A DNA stretch of 5,013 nt from UBA1181 sp045639525. Its GTDB lineage: Bacteria > Bacteroidota > Bacteroidia > Bacteroidales > Paludibacteraceae. Shown here in pieces: positions 1-5,013 of the stretch; position 1 is the first letter of the stretch, and each line of letters begins with the position of its first letter. Under the pieces are notes generated by a model. That model did no database searches. It was not told the DNA's origin and saw only the letters and a list, made by a program, of their open reading frames with translations. The DNA lies in assembly GCA_045639525.1 (NCBI GenBank), contig JAZUDI010000069.1, forward strand, positions 1-5,013, given 5' to 3'. Both the position numbers and the translations under genes were made by a program.

Positions 1-915
1 GTTTGTGAAAGTGGAGAACTGAGTCTTTCCGTTGCTGTCTGCCTTGATTACGAATATGCCGGCTGCCCATGAATTACTGCCGTTCTCGTCCAATTTGTAT
101 GTGCCAGAGATTAGATAGTTTCCGTCTTTGTTTTTTGTCACGAAAGCTGAAGCTGGATATTTGTTGTCACCTTTTAAGTCGAAAGTTATTTCTCCAGTCT
201 TCTTTAAGCCTGAAAATGTGTGAAGTTTTGTTATGTCCCCGCTTTTCTTATTTTTTTCCTTTATAAGCACTTGTATCTCGTTGTTCTCTTTGTCAGCTTG
301 ATTTGACATCATTATGTAGTTCTTGTTCTCTTGAGTCTCGATTTCAATAAGATTCGACTCTCCAGTCTTAATGTTTGTAATTAGCATAAAGGGTTTAGCA
401 AAGTAAGCTTTACCAAGCATGTATAGATAGTCTCCCAATACCATTGGCTCTTCCCACGTTGGAAAATACTTATCTACGGTGCCCTCATACTCTTTAGTTG
501 TCATCTTGTCATAGTCAAGAATATGTATCACATATTTTTGTTGAGACCATTTGCTAGCACCAAAGTTAGTGTTAATCATGTAGAAGTTGCCGTCTGCTTC
601 AAACCATTTCTTAACACAACCTGTTTCCATGCTAACGTCAACGCTCCCTATTCCATTAAGCATTGTGTCAAGTTTTGTGATTGTCCAGATTTCGTGCTTC
701 TTTTCTGCACCTTTCTGTTTGTCATCTTCCTTAGAGGCAAAAATCACTCCTTTTTCTCCGATAGGGCTCCATTTCATAAAGTCGTTTGAAGATGTCTTTT
801 CAAACTCTACTCTCTTGACAGTTGCATCTTTTGCCTGCAAAAAGGTAGGCAATGTTAGCATAAAAGCTGAAAGAAATGCCTTAATTAGTCTTTGTGAGGT
901 TTTAATATTAAACAT
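1..915 (-). CDS. Exported protein of unknown function, 3' end beyond window
   Basis: The frame stays open for 305 codons from the ATG at 915-913 to the left edge, so the C-terminus is missing. Residues 1-28 look like a Sec signal peptide: a positively charged start (MFNIKTSQRLIK), a hydrophobic stretch at 13-26, and a probable signal peptidase I site after LQA (residue 28). There is no lipobox cysteine. The mature part is rich in beta-strand-like patches with recurring short motifs: ADGNFYMINT (107-116), LGDYLYML (160-167) and KDGNYLISGTYK (263-274), followed by GIFVIKAD (286-293). This pattern would suit a beta-propeller or similar repeated-sheet fold, but that is inference; I do not recognise the family. 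It lies 162 bp downstream of the OmpA-like gene on the same strand. Its DNA is AT-rich (20 of 60 bases G+C in 301-360). No good promoter was found. The reading frame, start and export signal are solid; the function is unknown. Confidence 0.88.
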   Translation of the reverse strand, partial: MFNIKTSQRLIKAFLSAFMLTLPTFLQAKDATVKRVEFEKTSSNDFMKWSPIGEKGVIFASKEDDKQKGAEKKHEIWTITKLDTMLNGIGSVDVSMETGCVKKWFEADGNFYMINTNFGASKWSQQKYVIHILDYDKMTTKEYEGTVDKYFPTWEEPMVLGDYLYMLGKAYFAKPFMLITNIKTGESNLIEIETQENKNYIMMSNQADKENNEIQVLIKEKNKKSGDITKLHTFSGLKKTGEITFDLKGDNKYPASAFVTKNKDGNYLISGTYKLDENGSNSWAAGIFVIKADSNGKTQFSTFTN

Positions 916-960
916 AGTCCTAAATTATAATTTCCATATTCGCTTAATCATTTTGATTCC

Positions 961-980
961 TGCGAAACAATGCGAAATAA
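961..980. repeat. Short tandem repeat, 2 x 10 bp
   Basis: TGCGAAACAA is followed directly by TGCGAAATAA (9 of 10 bases identical). It lies 46-65 bp upstream of the start of the exported protein at 915, so it could be a pair of regulator contacts at helical-turn spacing. With only two units it could also be chance. Confidence 0.4.
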
Positions 981-1043
981 CAAAAAATTCCAATCCGATA
1001 TTTACCCCCCCATTTTTAACATACGTTAACATTTAGACGTATT

Positions 1044-1072
1044 GAATAACTATCTTAAATGATAGATTTATC
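1044..1072 (-). terminator. Weak imperfect hairpin after the OmpA-like gene
   Basis: Starting about 6 nt past the stop codon of the OmpA-like gene, the minus strand can fold as CTATC-(6 nt)-GATAG, extended outward by a few A-T pairs with bulged bases (GATAA facing TTATT). The stem is AT-rich and no T-run follows, so this is not a classical rho-independent terminator. It may simply be a 3'-end structure or chance. Confidence 0.22.
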
Positions 1073-1077
1073 GCCAC

Positions 1078-1695
1078 TTATTTCCCCATCAAATCTTCCC
1101 TCAACCGCCTCAACTTAACAGCGACTTTCTCACACTTCCGTTCCGACATCTTTTTACCAGGCTTCTTCATGGCTTCATATTTCCGCCAATAGGTAGCATA
1201 AGCCTCCTCCGAAAGAAGCCTCCGCGACACCTCATGCTCTACTCGGATGGCACATTTACCGTGGTATAAGTTCGGGGAATAGGTTTGGATAGCGACTCTA
1301 CGGTTGCATGCATGCTCCACTTCCGTTTTCGCATGAGGGATACGAGGACATTTATCTTCAAGGTCGATAGGAATCATGATAACATCCACATCACCCAAAC
1401 GCTCCAACAAAGATTGCGACACCCATTGCGCTCTCTTCAGCGTCAATTTAACGCTATACGGTCCACGCCACCGCTCATCCACATGTCCCGTGACCAAATA
1501 TATTTCTTGTGGATTCTCCTTGATGAAAGCAGCAATTTCATTCAGTTGAGCGTCAACTTCCGCTCCATCAAATCGGGGATCATAGATTTCCCAATTAAGG
1601 GCAATGTTTCCATCGTTCTGAACCGATTGAGAGAAACACGCGCCGCCCCATGCGAGGAAGAGCAAGAGAATGATGTGTTTAATCATCTGCTTCAT
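1078..1695 (-). CDS. Exported OmpA/MotB-domain protein with basic tail
   Basis: This encodes 205 aa. Residues 1-24 form a signal peptide (MKQMIKH, then IILLLFLAWGGACFSQS). Cleavage is probably near FSQ/S; Cys20 is preceded by GGA, a poor lipobox, so lipidation is possible but unlikely. Residues 45-138 match the OmpA C-terminal domain that binds peptidoglycan: GHVDE (70-74), LTLKRA (84-89, the usual LSxxRA) and NRRVAI (131-136). Asp73 and Arg88 are 15 residues apart, as are the two diaminopimelate-contacting residues known in OmpA-type domains, so binding looks intact. There is no beta-barrel domain. Residues 141-205 are an extra tail I do not recognise, strongly basic at 171-205 (14 Lys/Arg, 5 Asp/Glu). 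An upstream ATG at 1764 would overlap the Fic gene by 41 bp and bury the signal peptide behind 23 residues, so I chose 1695. It lies 28 bp after the Fic gene and is probably in its operon. The likely location is the periplasm. Confidence 0.85.
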   Translation of the reverse strand: MKQMIKHIILLLFLAWGGACFSQSVQNDGNIALNWEIYDPRFDGAEVDAQLNEIAAFIKENPQEIYLVTGHVDERWRGPYSVKLTLKRAQWVSQSLLERLGDVDVIMIPIDLEDKCPRIPHAKTEVEHACNRRVAIQTYSPNLYHGKCAIRVEHEVSRRLLSEEAYATYWRKYEAMKKPGKKMSERKCEKVAVKLRRLREDLMGK

Positions 1696-1723
1696 AGCGT
1701 AAATACTATTGCAAAAACAAAAA

Positions 1724-2848
1724 CTAAGAAACGGAAAAGAATTGAGAGAGATCCTCTGTATCATAGACGATAGAATAGCTTGGACGTTTCGCTCCTGGGT
1801 TGTCTTCGATCAAGATATTCTTGTTTACGAGATCTTGAATGTCACGGATGGCGGTATCCTTGGAGCATTTTGCCAGGGCGGACCAAGTCTTTGAGGTAAT
1901 CTTTGCCTCATACCCGTCAAGAAATAGGTTTAGCATCTCCGTCTGGCGCTCGGTCATCGGAACAGACGACACCTTCTGCCAGAACAAACTTTTGTTAAGT
2001 GTCGTGGAGACTATTGTACTGGCTTCATCCAGGGCATCGGATAACTTTTGCATATACCACATCACCCATTCCGTCAAGTCTCCATCGCCATGCTGCATTC
2101 GCTTCAGAATATCGTAATAATGATTCTTATCCTTATTGATTTGAGAAGAGACATTGTAGAAGCGGAATTGACTTCCCTCTCCTCGCGCCAATAGCATATC
2201 GGAGAGTACACGAGCCAAGCGTCCATTTCCATCCTCAAAAGGGTGAATGCTGACAAACCAGAAGTGCGCAATAGCCGAGCGGATAACGCTGCTCACCGAT
2301 TCATTGCAATTGAACCACTCTAGGAATTTTTGCATTTCCCTTTCCACACGACCAGGTGATGGTGCAATATAATGAATCTTCTCCCGCCCAAACATTCCGC
2401 TGACGATATGCTCCTCATGGGTACGATATTTACCCACCTCTATCTGGGATCCTTCGCTCAAGCCCGTTGGAAAGAAAGCGGCTTGCCACCCACATAATTT
2501 CTCTTTGCTAAGGGGCTGATCATAACACTGAAGCGCATCAAGCATCACGCTGACCACAGCGTCAACGTAACGCGAAGGAGCAGTATATTTCACATTTTCG
2601 ATGCCTAATTTTCTAGCTATTGAAGAACGTACTTGATCGACATTCAGTTGAATGCCTTCTATTTCGGAGGAATAGGCCACATCATGCGTCAGATTCTCTG
2701 CCATTGCCCTCAGTTTACTGTCAAAACCCAATGAGCTCAACCTGCCATAAAGCACTCCTTGCTTACGGCAGACTACATCCTGAAGAAACGACAACTGAGC
2801 CGCATCCCAACGAAAATTTGTCCAACCTTCTCTTTCGTGAATATACAT
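1724..2848 (-). CDS. Fic-family protein AMP transferase (DUF4172 type, class II)
   Basis: This encodes 374 aa, the usual full length for this family. Fic enzymes transfer AMP (sometimes another phosphate-containing group) from a nucleotide to a Ser, Thr or Tyr of a target protein in the cytoplasm. The order of parts is: an N-terminal DUF4172-like segment (about 3-85, starting WTNFRWDAAQL); the inhibitory-helix motif SSEIEG (60-65), matching [ST]xxxE[GN], with Glu64 as the residue that blocks productive ATP binding; the Fic core (about 95-280) with the complete active-site motif HPFEDGNGRLAR (202-213; His202 catalytic base, Asp206 metal ligand, Arg210 and Arg213 phosphate contacts); and a C-terminal winged-helix-like region (about 296-365, with TSKTWSALAKCSKDTAIRDI as the helix-turn-helix part). 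No signal peptide is present. No key residue is missing, so the enzyme should be active but self-restrained. A good promoter lies 53 bp upstream of the start, overlain by a GTCGC repeat array. The OmpA-like gene follows after 28 bp. The target protein is unknown. Confidence 0.95.
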   Translation of the reverse strand: MYIHEREGWTNFRWDAAQLSFLQDVVCRKQGVLYGRLSSLGFDSKLRAMAENLTHDVAYSSEIEGIQLNVDQVRSSIARKLGIENVKYTAPSRYVDAVVSVMLDALQCYDQPLSKEKLCGWQAAFFPTGLSEGSQIEVGKYRTHEEHIVSGMFGREKIHYIAPSPGRVEREMQKFLEWFNCNESVSSVIRSAIAHFWFVSIHPFEDGNGRLARVLSDMLLARGEGSQFRFYNVSSQINKDKNHYYDILKRMQHGDGDLTEWVMWYMQKLSDALDEASTIVSTTLNKSLFWQKVSSVPMTERQTEMLNLFLDGYEAKITSKTWSALAKCSKDTAIRDIQDLVNKNILIEDNPGAKRPSYSIVYDTEDLSQFFSVS

Positions 2849-2862
2849 GTATCTTTATTTGC

Positions 2863-2923
2863 GCGACATAAACATCGGATTATCGTCGCATATTTTGCGA
2901 CAAAAATATAATTTTAATGTCGC
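2863..2923. promoter_or_regulatory. Operator-like array: four GTCGC/GCGAC half-sites, nested dyads
   Basis: On the plus strand: GCGACAT at 2863-2869, GTCGCA at 2885-2890, TGCGAC at 2896-2901 and ATGTCGC at 2917-2923. The inner pair is a perfect 6-bp inverted repeat with a 5-bp gap, and the outer pair is a perfect 7-bp inverted repeat. Both are centred on base 2893. Read another way, the block is two copies of GCGAC-N17-GTCGC, shifted by 34 bp. The inner repeat covers the last base of the predicted -7 box and the start region, one outer site lies in the promoter spacer, and the other lies in the leader. This placement suits repression. The symmetry is directly visible; the role as operator is inferred. 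Confidence 0.6.
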
Positions 2924-2932
2924 ATCGCCAAA
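2901..2932 (-). promoter_or_regulatory. Bacteroidota-type promoter of the Fic gene
   Basis: On the minus strand TTTG (2932-2929) is followed after exactly 20 bp by TATTTTTG (2908-2901). Both boxes match the Bacteroidota consensus TTTG / TAnnTTTG, and the spacing is within the usual 19-21 bp. Transcription would start a few bases further on, leaving a leader of roughly 45-50 nt before the ATG at 2848. The boxes are interleaved with the GTCGC repeats. Confidence 0.7.
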
Positions 2933-2969
2933 TTTCGCCCAATAACAACGCATTATTTGCAACATATTC

Positions 2970-2982
2970 AGGAGCATCTCCT
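2970..2982. repeat. Short palindrome AGGAG-CAT-CTCCT
   Basis: Perfect 5-bp arms with a 3-bp centre. It lies upstream of both promoters, about 40 bp beyond the Fic -33 box. It could be a regulator site; nothing else supports this. Confidence 0.3.
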
Positions 2983-3009
2983 TCGTCGATGCAATCGGTT
3001 ACTAAAATA

Positions 3010-3024
3010 TTGCCTTCCAGGCAA
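3010..3024. repeat. Short inverted repeat TTGCC-N5-GGCAA
   Basis: Perfect 5-bp arms around TTCCA, about 45 bp upstream of the laminarinase -33 region. The position would suit an activator site, but arms this short can arise by chance. Confidence 0.3.
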
Positions 3025-3070
3025 ATAGACATATCACAAACTTATATGAAAGAATGTATTTTCCCCTAAT

Positions 3071-3102
3071 TTTTCAACAAATAAAAAATCTCCCTATATT
3101 TG
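3071..3102 (+). promoter_or_regulatory. Bacteroidota-type promoter of the laminarinase gene
   Basis: TATATTTG at 3095-3102 is an exact match to the -7 consensus TAnnTTTG. The -33 position, 20 bp upstream, is TTTT (3071-3074), three of four bases of TTTG. The predicted start lies near 3107-3110, giving an untranslated leader of about 100 nt before the ATG at 3208. The imperfect -33 box would fit a promoter that depends on an activator. Confidence 0.6.
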
Positions 3103-3162
3103 CAACTGACATACAATCAGAAGAGAGGACAAAGCAGGCGATTCCTCCAACCATTGAAAAAC

Positions 3163-3177
3163 AATAGTCAGACTATT
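3163..3177. promoter_or_regulatory. 15-bp palindrome in the laminarinase leader
   Basis: AATAGTC-A-GACTATT has perfect 7-bp arms around a single base and lies 30 bp before the ATG. In DNA this is the form of a dimeric repressor site downstream of the promoter. In RNA it could form a 5-bp stem with a 5-nt loop (TCAGA) near the ribosome entry region. I cannot tell which, if either, is used. Confidence 0.45.
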
Positions 3178-3207
3178 ATACACTTACAAAACAAAACTTA
3201 AAGAGCG

Positions 3208-4827
3208 ATGAATATCAAAAGATTCCTAACGATCGCCGCGGTGGCGACACTCTGCTGGGGAGCATCCGCACAAGACAAAATCGTGATCGACGATTTCGAG
3301 GGCAGTTCCAAAGATTGGGCCATCATCGAAGATGTGGTGGCGGAGGTGGTGGACAACCCCGCGCCCGACAATGTGAACAAATCAGAGAAGGTGCTAAAGT
3401 GCGTGCGCCCTACAGAGACCAATAACTGGGCAGGCGTCATCCTACGCGACGTCTATTCGTTGGCCATCGGGCCGGACGAGTCGACCTACTCCTACGCTAC
3501 GGTAAAGTTCCTCAAGGCCTCCACCGGCAACGTCTCCTTCAAAATAGAATCAGGTCCGGACGACGAGACCTTTGAAAGCAACATGCCATATCTACAAAAC
3601 GACGGATGGACCACCGTCACCTTCGATTTGAGAGAGGCCAAGGCGGGCACCTACAAGGATTTCTTCGTCATGTTGGACCGCGCGGACGACATTTCAGAAG
3701 AGGTTGTCGTCTACATCGACGACATCACCCTCGTCAAAAGTTTCACGCAAGAGGCTCAACCAATCGACCCTAACGCGCAAAAAGGCACCGGCGAGACCAA
3801 CGGTTACAAGCTGGTTTGGCAAGACCTCTTCGACGATGGACGCTTGGACCGAGTATGGAACGTGGAGGAGCGGAACGACGGCGGCGGAAACAACGAGCTG
3901 CAATATTACACCCGTAACAATGTCATCGAGGCGCAAGACGAGAAGGGCAACGGTTGCCTGATCATCACCGCCAAAAAACAGCCTTACGGCAACAAGCAAT
4001 GCACTTCTGGCCGACTGACCACCCAGGGCGGCATGAGTTTCTGCCACGGAAAGGTGGAGGCAAGCATCCGTCTGCCTAAGACCGCCAACGGACTTTGGCC
4101 AGCCTTCTGGATGTTGGGCGCCGACATCGACTACAACAACTGGCCCTACTGCGGCGAGATCGACATCATGGAGATGGGTAACTCCGAAGCATTCAGCCGA
4201 GGCACCCAAGAGCGTTACTTCAACGGCGCCTGCCACTGGGGTCCTATGCAGAACGGCAACCACTCCATGGATACCCAAAGCAACACATGGGACTACTCCT
4301 TGCAAGATGGGGAGTACCACCTCTACACGTTATATTGGGACGATCAAAAATTGGTGATGTACCTGGACCAAGACAAATATCCGGGCGCCAGACCATACTA
4401 CCAACTAAACATCGGAGATAAAAGCCGAGAGAACAGCGCGGGACGCTACTTCCACAAGAAATTCTTCCTGCTCTTCAACTTGGCGATCGGAGGCGACTTC
4501 TCCCACATCTACGACATCAACCAAGTATCCGCCCTACAAAACGGCGAGGCGAAGATGTACGTGAACTACGTGAGGGTGTACCAAAAGGGCGTTCCTGGAG
4601 AGGAATACCAAGGTCCTGTGGTTGATTACACCGGCGTGGAGGATCTTAGCGCCAAACAAAACATAAACATCAACGAATGGGCAGGCCACATCTACACCGC
4701 CCAAGGCATGCTCGTCAACTATTTCGAGGCGGGAGAGGCATCCGTGATCGACCAATTAAGCGATGGCATCTATTTCATCGTTTTGGAGAGCAACGAGACG
4801 ATTAAGATCATGAAGAGAGCAAAGTAG
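3208..4827 (+). CDS. Secreted family 16 glycoside hydrolase (laminarinase type)
   Basis: This encodes 539 aa. Such enzymes cut beta-1,3- or mixed beta-1,3/1,4-glucans with retention of configuration. Parts in order: a signal peptide (1-21, cleavage after ASA/Q); a jelly-roll, carbohydrate-binding-like domain (about 24-177, from IVIDDFEG to VVVYIDDITLV); a short linker; the GH16 catalytic domain (about 199-460); and a C-terminal domain (about 478-539) resembling the type IX secretion sorting domain, with the typical QG, DGIYFIVL and Lys-rich end. The active-site motif GEIDIME (316-322) gives nucleophile Glu317, Asp319 and acid/base Glu322; the ExDxxE spacing with a bulge is the laminarinase form rather than the lichenase form. 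ELQYYT (230-235), TSGRLTT (266-272), GLWPAFWMLG (295-304) and CHWG (342-345) are further family landmarks. It has its own promoter and no operon partner here. Its DNA is GC-rich (about 38 of 60 bases in 3841-3900). The exact glucan preference is not readable from sequence. Confidence 0.95.
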   Translation: MNIKRFLTIAAVATLCWGASAQDKIVIDDFEGSSKDWAIIEDVVAEVVDNPAPDNVNKSEKVLKCVRPTETNNWAGVILRDVYSLAIGPDESTYSYATVKFLKASTGNVSFKIESGPDDETFESNMPYLQNDGWTTVTFDLREAKAGTYKDFFVMLDRADDISEEVVVYIDDITLVKSFTQEAQPIDPNAQKGTGETNGYKLVWQDLFDDGRLDRVWNVEERNDGGGNNELQYYTRNNVIEAQDEKGNGCLIITAKKQPYGNKQCTSGRLTTQGGMSFCHGKVEASIRLPKTANGLWPAFWMLGADIDYNNWPYCGEIDIMEMGNSEAFSRGTQERYFNGACHWGPMQNGNHSMDTQSNTWDYSLQDGEYHLYTLYWDDQKLVMYLDQDKYPGARPYYQLNIGDKSRENSAGRYFHKKFFLLFNLAIGGDFSHIYDINQVSALQNGEAKMYVNYVRVYQKGVPGEEYQGPVVDYTGVEDLSAKQNININEWAGHIYTAQGMLVNYFEAGEASVIDQLSDGIYFIVLESNETIKIMKRAK

Positions 4828-5013
4828 TTTGGAAAACATAACGCGAGAAGAGAGGGCACTAATCGATCGGTCAGTCACGGCTCTTTCATTTACCCCTATA
4901 ATAAAGCGCACAACTCCCCCTACCCATAATTAATGGGAAACTGCGATTCTCAAGTATTTGAAACACAACAAGTTGATATTTCAAGAAAAGGCTATTTTTT
5001 TTTCTATTTTAGG
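4828..5013. other. Non-coding region downstream of the laminarinase gene
   Basis: These 186 bp hold no coding frame of note. There is a small inverted repeat CCCAT-AATTA-ATGGG at 4923-4937, 96 bp after the stop codon, but no T-run follows it. A run of nine T lies at 4995-5003 without a clear stem just before it. The region grows AT-rich toward the right edge and may contain the upstream region of a further gene beyond the window. Confidence 0.6.

Larger units (their letters stand above)
2849..3207. other. Divergent intergenic regulatory region
   Basis: These 359 bp separate the start codons of the Fic gene (minus) and the laminarinase gene (plus). I see no coding frame with gene-like character. 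The region holds one promoter for each gene, the GTCGC/GCGAC dyad array on the Fic side, two small inverted repeats in the middle (2970-2982 and 3010-3024), and a 15-bp palindrome in the laminarinase leader. The predicted transcription starts are about 210 bp apart, so the two promoters do not overlap. Confidence 0.8.

Noticed and set aside
918..929. TAATTTAG near the start of the exported protein as a -7 box
   Set aside because: It matches five of six consensus bases but lies only 4 bp from the ATG, and no TTTG is found 19-21 bp upstream.
587..1036. Open plus-strand frame of 149 codons
   Set aside because: It is antisense to the start of the exported protein and runs across its start into the intergenic region. 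The minus-strand frame has a signal peptide and coherent composition; this one has neither.
1696..1764. Longer start for the OmpA-like protein at 1764
   Set aside because: It would overlap the Fic gene by 41 bp and place 23 residues before an otherwise normal signal peptide.
1285..1773. Open plus-strand frame of 162 codons
   Set aside because: It is antisense to the OmpA-like gene, whose family motifs are unambiguous. The translation shows no domain or export signal.
3694..4320. Open minus-strand frame of 208 codons
   Set aside because: It lies opposite the GH16 catalytic domain. Its Val/Leu/Ala-rich translation is what GC-rich coding DNA gives on the opposite strand.
4848..4885. Possible terminator AAGAG ... 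CTCTT after the laminarinase gene
   Set aside because: The arms are only 5 bp, the loop is 28 nt, and the sequence after it is not a T-run.
4923..4937. CCCAT-AATTA-ATGGG as a terminator
   Set aside because: The stem is only 5 bp, it lies 96 bp past the stop, and it is followed by GAAACTGCG rather than T residues.

Overview
The window looks like a chromosomal piece of a Bacteroidales-type bacterium (phylum Bacteroidota). The reasons are two upstream regions that fit the Bacteroidota housekeeping promoter (TTTG, about 20 bp, TAnnTTTG), the absence of strong Shine-Dalgarno sites, a secreted glycan hydrolase ending in what looks like a type IX secretion sorting domain, and a Fic protein of a type common in this phylum. 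I cannot name the genus.

Layout: three genes lie on the minus strand and one on the plus strand. Positions 1-915 (minus) are the N-terminal 305 codons of an exported protein of unknown function, cut by the window's left edge. Positions 916-1077 are intergenic, with a small tandem repeat, a G7/C7 tract and a weak hairpin. Positions 1078-1695 (minus) encode a small exported protein with an OmpA/MotB-type peptidoglycan-binding domain and a basic C-terminal tail. Positions 1724-2848 (minus) encode a Fic-family AMP transferase with an N-terminal inhibitory helix and a C-terminal winged-helix-like domain. Positions 2849-3207 are a 359-bp divergent regulatory region without genes. Positions 3208-4827 (plus) encode a family 16 glycoside hydrolase (laminarinase type). 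Positions 4828-5013 are non-coding and hold no convincing terminator.

How the parts relate: the Fic gene and the OmpA-like gene are only 28 bp apart and are probably co-transcribed from the promoter at 2901-2932. The laminarinase has its own promoter and points the other way; it would act outside the cell on beta-1,3-glucans such as laminarin. There is no sign of a SusC/SusD pair or other PUL gene here, so it looks monocistronic within the window. The partial exported protein is separated by 162 bp and has clearly more AT-rich DNA than the laminarinase, so it may have a different history.

The most notable structure is in the divergent region: four copies of GTCGC/GCGAC arranged as two nested inverted repeats with one common centre at base 2893, lying over the predicted Fic promoter. 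This looks like a multi-site operator. The Fic protein's own C-terminal helix-turn-helix-like domain makes autoregulation a testable idea. I see no mobile element, CRISPR array, tRNA or rRNA.
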